A stretch of DNA of 64,000 bases. Source: Gimesia maris. GTDB taxonomy: Bacteria; Planctomycetota; Planctomycetia; Planctomycetales; Planctomycetaceae. Position 1 is the stretch's first letter, and every line of letters starts with the position of its first letter. Both the position numbers and the translations under genes were made by a program. The notes under the pieces were generated by a model that was given only the letters and a program-made list of their open reading frames with translations, was not told where the DNA came from and searched no databases. Below are positions 26,115 through 32,782 of the stretch, one piece after another. The DNA is taken from contig NZ_CP042910.1 of NCBI RefSeq assembly GCF_008298035.1, forward strand, positions 6,572,001-6,636,000, written 5' to 3'.

Positions 26115-26633
26115 ATGTCACGCGAATTGCCACAAATCACTCTGCAACAGCGACAGATGATGATGACCGTCATCTGGCTCGCATTGATCATGGGTGTGGT
26201 GACATTCGGCATGATTGTGACTTTTATCGGACTGAAGGAAGAACCGGGGAAAGGATTACCAGTCATCACTTATCTGGGAATGGGCCTCGCAGCCCTGATG
26301 CTGGTGCTGCGAATGATTATTCCCAACATGATTGCCCGGAATCAGTTCACACAGGCAATGCAGGAAGCGAGAGAAGAGGGAAATCAGGATGAAGAACAGA
26401 TGCTGGGAACATTTTATCAGATCTTTATGGTGCGAATGATTATCGGGCTGGCCTTACTGGAAGGTGCCGCAATGATCAATCTTGTTGCTGTAATGGTTGA
26501 AAACCAGAAACTGGCTTTCATCCCGGTATCGATCCTGCTGCTGGTCATGATTGCTTCAATGCCCACGAAATCAAAACTGGACGGATGGATTCGCAACCAG
26601 ATGGAAAACTATAACCTGGAACACCAAAACTGA
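26115..26633 (+). CDS. Four-helix membrane protein inside the BMC operon
   Basis: This 172-residue protein has a polar start (MSRELPQITLQQRQMMM) and four hydrophobic helices: MTVIWLALIMGVVTFGMIVT, ITYLGMGLAALMLVLRMII, FYQIFMVRMIIGLALLEGAA and LAFIPVSILLLVMIAS. I prefer the ATG at 26115. An in-frame start at 26085 overlaps the BMC-P gene. No transporter family is recognised. The site is unusual because all its neighbours are soluble BMC parts. It could be a permease-associated or membrane-docking factor, or a gene captured by the operon (inference only). Gaps are 26 bases before and 70 after. Confidence 0.85.
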   Translation: MSRELPQITLQQRQMMMTVIWLALIMGVVTFGMIVTFIGLKEEPGKGLPVITYLGMGLAALMLVLRMIIPNMIARNQFTQAMQEAREEGNQDEEQMLGTFYQIFMVRMIIGLALLEGAAMINLVAVMVENQKLAFIPVSILLLVMIASMPTKSKLDGWIRNQMENYNLEHQN

Positions 26634-26645
26634 ATTTTACAGACT

Positions 26646-26688
26646 GAGTCAGCAGCATTGAGCTTGTGAGTCCAATGCCAGATGACTC
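26646..26688 (+). repeat. Intercistronic hairpin before the aldehyde dehydrogenase gene
   Basis: GAGTCA (26646-26651) pairs with TGACTC (26683-26688) and GCATTG (26655-26660) with CAATGC (26673-26678), giving a 12-bp stem broken by one internal loop. The stem ends a few bases before the ribosome-binding site of the next gene. Confidence 0.7.
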
Positions 26689-26703
26689 GGGGAGAAATAA
26701 ATT

Positions 26704-28134
26704 ATGCAGGCGACTGAAGAAGCCATTCGTAGTGTCGTACAGGAAGTGTTATCACAGCTCAATAACAAAGGCGGTTATGGTTCCGCTTCCGCCACCACTC
26801 AAACGGACGGAGACTGGGGTGTATTCCGCAGTGTCGATCAGGCCGTCGCTGCTGCCACTGCCGGACAGAAGCAGCTGCTGAACGCCACACTGGCTGACCG
26901 GGCCAAGGCTCTGGAAATCGTTAGACAGATCTGTACCAGCCAGGCTGATGAACTTGGTCGTATGGAAATGGAAGAGACCAAAATCGGTCGCCTCGATCAC
27001 AAAATCGAAAAACTGCATCTGATCAAAAGCATTCCCGGCATGGAATTCCTCAAAACGGAAGCCGTCTCCGGTGACTACGGTGTCAGCCTTACCGAATACG
27101 CCCCGTTCGGCGTCATCGGTGCGATCACCCCGGTGACACACTCCCTGCCGACCCTGGCCTGTAACTTCATCAACATGGTCGCAGCCGGCAATACGCTGGT
27201 CGTCAACCCGCACCCCGGCGGAGCAAAAATCGCCTGCGAAGGGGTTCGCCGCTTCAACCGGGCTATCTATCAGGCAACTGGCCTGCAGAACCTGGTCACG
27301 ATCGTCGAGACTCCTACCCTGGAAACTGCAGATGAAATCTTCAATCACCGCGGTATTCCACTGCTCGTTGTGACCGGCGGACCGGGTGTCGCCCGCGCCG
27401 CTCTGGCTGCTAAAAAACGGGCGATTGTTGCCGGCCCGGGGAACCCGCCTGTCGTCGTCGACGAAACCGCAGACATCGAAAACGCCGCAAAATCGATCAT
27501 CATCGGGGCTGCCTACGATAACAACCTGCTCTGCATCGGCGAGAAAGAAGTCTTCGCCGTTGAAAGTATTTTTGACCAGTTGATGTCAGCCATGGGGCGT
27601 CATGGTGGATTCCAGCTGAACGCACAGCAGGTCGAACAACTCACCTCGCTGGCCTTCGCTCCTCCCAAAGAACCGGGCGGACACGCGATCCTCAACCGCG
27701 ACTTGATCGGCAAAGATGCCGCCGTGCTCGCTGGGATGATCGGCGTCAGCGTGCCGGCAGGAACTGAATTACTTTACGGCGAAACCGATACAAACAACCC
27801 GTTCGTGCCTGAAGAGCAGATGATGCCATTCGTGCCTTTTGTTCGCTGTCGCAATGCAGATCATGGGATTGAACTGGCCAAAGAATTCGAACATGGATTC
27901 CGTCATACCAGCATGATCCATTCTCGCAACATCGAAACGATTACAAAAATGGGACGTATCATGGACACCACTCTGTTTGTACAGAATGGTCCCTGTGGTG
28001 CCGCCCTGGGGAACGGGGGAGAAGGTTATGCATCATTCAGCATCGCCACTCCGACAGGTGAAGGAGTCACCAACCCAATGACATTCACACGTTTCCGTCG
28101 TTCCACCACCGTGGGACACTTACGGGTTATTTAA
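26704..28134 (+). CDS. pduP: PduP-type CoA-acylating aldehyde dehydrogenase
   Basis: This 476-residue enzyme oxidises an aldehyde to its CoA ester with [15 protein letters not shown] places the catalytic Cys at residue 277, and [15 protein letters not shown] and [12 protein letters not shown] form the nucleotide-binding region. The N-terminus (residues 5-20, [16 protein letters not shown]) is an amphipathic helix, followed by a Gly/Ser/Thr linker to residue 38, as in BMC encapsulation peptides. In the planctomycete pathway lactaldehyde, or propionaldehyde, is the substrate. It starts with ATG at 26704 behind GGGGAGAAAT. A hairpin lies directly upstream. Confidence 0.95.
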   Translation: MQATEEAIRSVVQEVLSQLNNKGGYGSASATTQTDGDWGVFRSVDQAVAAATAGQKQLLNATLADRAKALEIVRQICTSQADELGRMEMEETKIGRLDHKIEKLHLIKSIPGMEFLKTEAVSGDYGVSLTEYAPFGVIGAITPVTHSLPTLACNFINMVAAGNTLVVNPHPGGAKIACEGVRRFNRAIYQATGLQNLVTIVETPTLETADEIFNHRGIPLLVVTGGPGVARAALAAKKRAIVAGPGNPPVVVDETADIENAAKSIIIGAAYDNNLLCIGEKEVFAVESIFDQLMSAMGRHGGFQLNAQQVEQLTSLAFAPPKEPGGHAILNRDLIGKDAAVLAGMIGVSVPAGTELLYGETDTNNPFVPEEQMMPFVPFVRCRNADHGIELAKEFEHGFRHTSMIHSRNIETITKMGRIMDTTLFVQNGPCGAALGNGGEGYASFSIATPTGEGVTNPMTFTRFRRSTTVGHLRVI

Positions 28135-28149
28135 TTAAACAGACAATTA

Positions 28150-28163
28150 AGCGGAGTTCCGCT
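28150..28163 (+). repeat. Short intercistronic palindrome before BMC-P copy 2
   Basis: AGCGGA and TCCGCT pair perfectly around a GT, 17 bases before the next start codon. It is too short to be more than a weak hairpin, but it fits the pattern of the other gaps. Confidence 0.35.
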
Positions 28164-28180
28164 GCAGGAATGAAATTCAC

Positions 28181-28441
28181 ATGTTGACAGGACAGGTCAT
28201 AGGACGAGCAACCGCAACGGCAAAACACCCCAGTCTTGCCGGCTGGCGATTATTGCTGGTCCAGACTCTGGACATCAAAGGCAACGCAGATGGATTTCCT
28301 GAACTGGTCATCGACCGCCTGGGATGTGGCAAAGGGGATATCGTCCTGCTGACTTCCGACGGTGCAGCTGTCCGGGATATGGTAGGAACCAATAATACTC
28401 CCATTCGCTGGGCCACCATGGGCGTCATTGATCGCGAATAA
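28181..28441 (+). CDS. EutN/CcmL-type pentameric shell protein (BMC-P), copy 2
   Basis: The 86-residue protein is the shortest of the three BMC-P copies and the closest to the plain family form. MLTGQVIGRATATAKHPSL opens it, GWRLLLVQTLD is the core strand, then LVIDRLGCGKGDIVLLTSDG, RDMVGTNNTPIRWATMGVID. It should cap shell vertices as a pentamer. A GCAGGAATG segment precedes the ATG. The start of its sequence closely matches that of copy 3 (KHPSLDGARWLV), so these two look like the more recent duplicates. Confidence 0.95.
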   Translation: MLTGQVIGRATATAKHPSLAGWRLLLVQTLDIKGNADGFPELVIDRLGCGKGDIVLLTSDGAAVRDMVGTNNTPIRWATMGVIDRE

Positions 28442-28472
28442 ACAATACAGAATCAGAGTGAATTACCGAGTC

Positions 28473-29147
28473 ATGCAGTTTTCTGAAGAATTAGTCAACC
28501 AGGTTGTCGCCAATGTACTGTCGACCCTCTCCCGCCAGGGACAGGTCGCACAGCACGCTGGTACAGCCTCGCCTGATGCTTCAGTCGTGTTAACAGAAAA
28601 AGTCATCACGGCGGATCTGTTATCGGCAAAGGTGAAAGGACAAACTTCGGTCGGCATCGCCGCGGGAGCCATCCTGACACCCACTGCGAAAGATTATATA
28701 CGTCAGAACCAGATCAGCGTGCATCGGGCTTCGACAGTTGCTGCTTCTACAAGGCAGGGAACGAAGTGGCGGGCAATCGTGCTCACCCCTTCGTCAGCCG
28801 TTGAAAATGCTCTGACTGACATCGAACAACAGACTGGCTCACGCTGGTCACAGGAATTAAGTACCTCACTGGATCACGCTGTGAAAGATGCGATCAGCAG
28901 CCTGTGTCGTGCCGATGCTGCAGGAGTTGTCCTGTTTGCCTCCGCGGCAGAAAAAGCAGCCTGCCTGGCCAATCGAAATCAGAAGGTCCGTGCGGCAGCA
29001 GTACAGGACGTCAATCACTTAAGAGATGTAATCTCGCAGATGGGGCCTAACCTGATTTGCGTAAATCCCAAACAGAAATCGTTTATCGAACTGAGAAACC
29101 TGATCAAAACATTCGTCAAGGCAGGCATTCCCCGGGAAATCAACTAA
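28473..29147 (+). CDS. Unknown BMC cargo-like protein with two-part architecture
   Basis: This 224-residue protein is part of the locus but has no confident name. I start at the ATG at 28473, because the in-frame start at 28428 overlaps the BMC-P gene. Residues 3-20 (FSEELVNQVVANVLSTLS) form an amphipathic helix with a linker, matching the PduP and PduL targeting helices. Residues 38-86 (VITADLLSAKVKG, then AGAILTPTAKDYIRQNQI) resemble the N-terminal segment of EutT/PduO-like and related BMC proteins. Residues 148-215 (GVVLFASAAEKAACLANRNQ, then VRAAAVQD) resemble the phosphosugar-isomerase RpiB/LacAB fold, but the usual CGTG motif is absent, so catalysis of that kind is doubtful. Confidence 0.85.
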   Translation: MQFSEELVNQVVANVLSTLSRQGQVAQHAGTASPDASVVLTEKVITADLLSAKVKGQTSVGIAAGAILTPTAKDYIRQNQISVHRASTVAASTRQGTKWRAIVLTPSSAVENALTDIEQQTGSRWSQELSTSLDHAVKDAISSLCRADAAGVVLFASAAEKAACLANRNQKVRAAAVQDVNHLRDVISQMGPNLICVNPKQKSFIELRNLIKTFVKAGIPREIN

Positions 29148-29167
29148 CCTGCTGAAAGTACAGAATT

Positions 29168-29449
29168 ATGAAAATCGCAGAAGTCATCGGAAAAGTGACC
29201 TTGTCTCGCAAGCATCCCAGTCTGGATGGTGCCCGCTGGCTGGTCGCGATTCCTTTGAAGAGTGATGAGCTGAATTCAAAAAAGAAGAAAAAAACGGAAC
29301 CCTTTGTCATTTACGATGAGCTGGGTGCTTCACCGGGCTGCCAGATTGCAGTCAGCGAAGGAGCAGAAGCAGCCGCTCCCTTTCATCCTGATGTGAAACC
29401 GATTGACGCGTATGTGTCAGCGATACTCGATCAGGTTGAAGTTTACTGA
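29168..29449 (+). CDS. EutN/CcmL-type pentameric shell protein (BMC-P), copy 3, with Lys insert
   Basis: The 93-residue protein has the BMC-P opening (KIAEVIGKVTLSRKHPSLDG), the core strand and the closing DAYVSAILDQVEVY. Between the first strands it carries an insert NSKKKKKTEP of about eight residues, five of them consecutive lysines, which is absent from the other two copies. The insert falls in a loop that could face the pore or an outer edge. It starts with ATG at 29168. It lies between the unknown cargo-like protein and the aldolase. Confidence 0.94.
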   Translation: MKIAEVIGKVTLSRKHPSLDGARWLVAIPLKSDELNSKKKKKTEPFVIYDELGASPGCQIAVSEGAEAAAPFHPDVKPIDAYVSAILDQVEVY

Positions 29450-29513
29450 GACAAGTCTGAAATTAAATCCCCTCACTGAAATCACATTTTTTTTAACGTT
29501 TGGAGCTAAAACC

Positions 29514-30404
29514 ATGTCAAATCAATGGAACAGTGGAATTCATGATCGGAAGCTGAAAGAAGAAATCTGCGAAATCGGACGTCGCGTTTACAACAAGGGC
29601 TTCGCAGCAGCCAACGACGGAAACATTTCCATTCGCGTCGGCGAAAACGAAGTGCTCTGCTCTCCTACCATGATCTGCAAAGGCTTCATGAAGCCAGACG
29701 ACATCTGTGCTGTCGACCTTGATGGAAACCAGATTGCCGGTACCCGCAAACGCACCAGTGAAATTCTGTTGCACCTCGCAATCATGAAAGAACGTCCAGA
29801 TGTCAAAGCCGTTGTGCACTGCCATCCTCCTCACGCGACCGCCTTCGCTGTTGCCCGCGAGCCCATTCCTCAGTGCGTACTGCCTGAAGTGGAAGTCTTC
29901 ATGGGTGAAGTTCCCATGGCGCCTTATGAAACACCGGGCGGACAGAAGTTCGCTGACACAGTAGTGCCGTTCCTCAAAGGGGGCACGAACACGATCATCC
30001 TGACAGGACACGGCACCGTGACCTTTGGAAAATCACTGGAAGATGCCTATTGGAAAACAGAGATCCTGGATGCCTACTGCAATATCCTGCTGCTCTCCAA
30101 ACAACTGGGTCGCGTGACTTACTTCACCGAAAACGAAACCCGGGAACTGCTTGACCTGAAGAAGAAGCTCGGATTTGACGATCCTCGTTTCCATGTCGAA
30201 GACTGTGACCTGTGTGGAAACAGCGCATTTCGTGATGGTTATAAAGAGGGAATTCCTCAGCAGAAATCCTTCGAACCGGCTCCCAGCTATCCCGGGTACC
30301 TGTCGAAACCTTCGACGCAGGCAACTCCTGCAACCAATAACGGAGACTCTGATCAGTTGATCAAAGCGATTACCGATCAAGTCATGTCGGCTCTGGGTAA
30401 ATAA
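29514..30404 (+). CDS. Class II sugar-phosphate aldolase with C-terminal targeting helix
   Basis: This 296-residue protein starts at the ATG at 29514 with TGGAGC upstream. It belongs to the fuculose/rhamnulose-1-phosphate aldolase family. AVVHCHPPHATAFAV has the HxH zinc ligands, ILTGHGTVTFGKSLEDAY the third His, and the AANDGNISIRVGENEVLCSP opening binds phosphate. It would split fuculose-1-P or rhamnulose-1-P into DHAP and lactaldehyde. After the catalytic domain (about residue 235) a Pro/Ser/Thr-rich linker leads to DQLIKAITDQVMSALGK, an amphipathic helix and likely C-terminal encapsulation peptide. A small Cys pair (CDLCGN) near residue 233 is unusual. Confidence 0.93.
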   Translation: MSNQWNSGIHDRKLKEEICEIGRRVYNKGFAAANDGNISIRVGENEVLCSPTMICKGFMKPDDICAVDLDGNQIAGTRKRTSEILLHLAIMKERPDVKAVVHCHPPHATAFAVAREPIPQCVLPEVEVFMGEVPMAPYETPGGQKFADTVVPFLKGGTNTIILTGHGTVTFGKSLEDAYWKTEILDAYCNILLLSKQLGRVTYFTENETRELLDLKKKLGFDDPRFHVEDCDLCGNSAFRDGYKEGIPQQKSFEPAPSYPGYLSKPSTQATPATNNGDSDQLIKAITDQVMSALGK

Positions 30405-30464
30405 TTCCCAGAACCCTGATTTTATAAAACACGCATCACATCATCATATAGAAAAGATATCAAC

Positions 30465-31397
30465 ATGAATGTCAGTATTATCGGTGGTGGCGGGCTCGTG
30501 GGCTCTTGTGCCGCCTTTGCATTACAGGCCGGAGGCATCGTCCGGGAAATCGCCCTGGTAGACGTCAATCAGGATCTGGTTGAAGGCCAGGCGCTGGACC
30601 TGCTGCACGGCAGTTCCTTAACCGCCGATCAGAAAATCTATGCCGGCGGAACTGAACTCGTGAAAGACAGCGACGTGATCGTGATCACTGCCGGTCTGCG
30701 ACGTAAACCAGATGAAAGCCGCCTGGATCTGATCAACCGGAACGTGGCTCTGTTCAAAAACATTCTGGAAGATGTGAAGCGTGTCGGAACCAAACCGGGC
30801 GCGATTGTGTTTGTCGTCTCCAACCCGGTGGACGTGCTGACCTACCTGGCAATGAAAGAACTCGGACTGCCTCCACAACAGGTGATTGGCCTGGGTACCG
30901 TACTTGATACCACCCGCCTCCGCAGCATGCTGGCTGCCCGGTTGGATGTGCCTCCGACACAGGTCTCGACTCTGATTCTGGGTGAGCACGGCGACAGCAT
31001 GGTACCCATCTGGTCTGCCGCACAAATTGGTGGATTGCCACTCGAAAAATTTCCAGGTTGTAACCCCAGCCTGATTGCCGAAGTCGAAAAGAAAACTCGT
31101 GGCAGCGGAGCCGAAGTCATCAAGAAAAAGGGGGGAGCCGGTTTTGCGGTTGGTGTGAGCATCGCGGATGTCGTGCACTGTATCGCCCTTGATCAGCGTC
31201 GTATCCTGCCAGTCTCTTCGCTGCAGAATGGTGCCTTCGGTTTACGGGATGTCTGTATTTCCGTTCCGACCGTCATGGGGCGATCGGGTGTGATGCAGCA
31301 TCTGGAAATCGAACTCTGGCCGAAAGAACAGCTGGCACTCACCCAGTCCGGAAAAGTACTGCGGGAAACCGTTGATAAGGTACTGGGCGGGAATTGA
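30465..31397 (+). CDS. Lactate/malate-type dehydrogenase of the BMC pathway
   Basis: The 310-residue protein is an NAD-dependent 2-hydroxyacid dehydrogenase of the LDH/MDH family. VSIIGGGGLVGSCAAFAL is the dinucleotide-binding loop, VSNPVDVLTY, LDTTRLRSML and ILGEHGDSMVP hold the catalytic Asp, Arg and His. The specificity loop reads AGLRRKPDESRLDL. Arg in the position before Lys-Pro is the malate-type residue, where lactate enzymes have Gln. In the BMC the physiological substrate has been proposed to be a lactaldehyde-related compound for NADH recycling. The loop should therefore be tested rather than assumed. No targeting helix is visible. Confidence 0.9.
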   Translation: MNVSIIGGGGLVGSCAAFALQAGGIVREIALVDVNQDLVEGQALDLLHGSSLTADQKIYAGGTELVKDSDVIVITAGLRRKPDESRLDLINRNVALFKNILEDVKRVGTKPGAIVFVVSNPVDVLTYLAMKELGLPPQQVIGLGTVLDTTRLRSMLAARLDVPPTQVSTLILGEHGDSMVPIWSAAQIGGLPLEKFPGCNPSLIAEVEKKTRGSGAEVIKKKGGAGFAVGVSIADVVHCIALDQRRILPVSSLQNGAFGLRDVCISVPTVMGRSGVMQHLEIELWPKEQLALTQSGKVLRETVDKVLGGN

Positions 31398-31465
31398 GTC
31401 AGAATTTACACCTTGAGTTTTGTTATCTTCAGTTTAGTTGCGTTTAGTATTGAAATGATTGTCTG

Positions 31466-32683
31466 ATGGAAAAATCACTCGACAGGAAGCTGCAGTCGAT
31501 TCACGCGGACCCTACTGGTTCCAAAGAGTTTATTATCGCGGATGCAAAAGACGCCGACATGGCGTTTGGAATTGGTGCCCCTGGCTTGTCACCCGAACGT
31601 CATGACCAGGAACTCAAATACAAAACACTGGCTGAATACCGGGACCAGATCCGGGAAGTAATCCAGCAGGAAGTAGTGGATATCGTCTTAATGTCTGCCA
31701 GTACCAGTGAGAAGCTGACGATTGACGAACGCCTGTTCGACAATTCGCCGATCACGCCGGCTGCCCGGGCCAATGACACAACTGATGTGCATGTTCCTCG
31801 GGGTGGAAAGATTCACTTATCGCCTGCGAAACCATTTCGATCGGCCAGCCTGGATCACATTCAGTGTGGCCACCTCGATTGCTCACCGGAAGAACGCGCC
31901 TATGGTGCTGACCTGGGTCTTTACTCAGTAACCTTTAATAACAATCTGGAAGAGGACCTGGCAACCCTTGAGCGCTACAAAGAATTTCGAGAAGAAGCCG
32001 AACGCAAAAAGTTCCGCCACTTCCTGGAAATCTTCGATCCGAATATCAATACCGCCATTGCTGCCGACCTGGCACCAGGTTTTATCAATGACCTGATTGC
32101 CCGCACCCTGGCTGGCGTAGCGACGGCAGGACGGCCCACCTTCCTGAAAATGGTCTATCACGGTCCACGTGCGATGGAAGAACTGGTCGCCTACGATCCA
32201 CATCTGATTGTGGGAATTCTGGGCGGTTCAGCGGGAACCACCCTGGATGCATTCCAGCTGATCTACGACGCCAGAAAATATGGTGGCCGCGTGGCTCTAT
32301 TTGGTCGAAAGATCAATCAGGCCGAACATCAGCTGGCGTTCATTCAATTCCTGCGATACCTGGTGGAAGACAAAATTCAGCCTGTCGAAGCAGTCAAAGC
32401 CTATCATGGTGTACTTCAGGAACTGGGAATCAAACCGACACGTGAACTGGACGTCGACCTGACATATCAGACTGCCGTCATGAGCTATGGGGGAGAAGAC
32501 GGAAAAACCTTCAGCTTCCCTGCACAGAAAACAGACAGTAAACCTGCCGTCAACAGTTCAAAATCAACAACAGAGAAACAGCAGCCAGGGAACGACAAGG
32601 GAACTCCCGACTTCGCATCCATGAGTTCTGCAGAGAAGCTCGCCTTTCATCAGGCGCGACTGAACCGCATGTTTGGTGAATAA
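31466..32683 (+). CDS. DeoC/LacD-like TIM-barrel protein of the BMC locus
   Basis: This 405-residue protein has alternating strand/helix segments of an aldolase-type barrel (HFLEIFDPN, TFLKMVYHGP with a possible Schiff-base Lys, HLIVGILGGSAGTTLDAFQL, RVALFGRKIN). It resembles class I aldolases of the DeoC/LacD kind found in the same planctomycete locus. Its role in the pathway is not established. Residues 345-385 are a Ser/Lys/Thr/Gln-rich linker, then the C-terminus SSAEKLAFHQARLNRMFGE forms another predicted helix, possibly a targeting tail. It has no clear ribosome-binding site before the ATG at 31466, unlike the other genes of the operon. A terminator follows. Confidence 0.8.
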   Translation: MEKSLDRKLQSIHADPTGSKEFIIADAKDADMAFGIGAPGLSPERHDQELKYKTLAEYRDQIREVIQQEVVDIVLMSASTSEKLTIDERLFDNSPITPAARANDTTDVHVPRGGKIHLSPAKPFRSASLDHIQCGHLDCSPEERAYGADLGLYSVTFNNNLEEDLATLERYKEFREEAERKKFRHFLEIFDPNINTAIAADLAPGFINDLIARTLAGVATAGRPTFLKMVYHGPRAMEELVAYDPHLIVGILGGSAGTTLDAFQLIYDARKYGGRVALFGRKINQAEHQLAFIQFLRYLVEDKIQPVEAVKAYHGVLQELGIKPTRELDVDLTYQTAVMSYGGEDGKTFSFPAQKTDSKPAVNSSKSTTEKQQPGNDKGTPDFASMSSAEKLAFHQARLNRMFGE

Positions 32684-32715
32684 GTCCTGCTGCTGAGTGT
32701 TGAGACATCATATCG

Positions 32716-32760
32716 AGCGGCTTAGAATACAAGACTTGTCATTCCAGGCCGCTTTTATTT
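32716..32760 (+). terminator. Probable terminator of the BMC operon
   Basis: AGCGGC (32716-32721) pairs with GCCGCT (32748-32753), with an inner ACAAG/CTTGT palindrome, and a TTTTATTTTG tract follows. It lies 33 bases after the last BMC gene. The outer stem is only 6 bp, so strength is uncertain. Confidence 0.5.
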
Positions 32761-32782
32761 TGTCAACACAAGGTTCAGTCGT

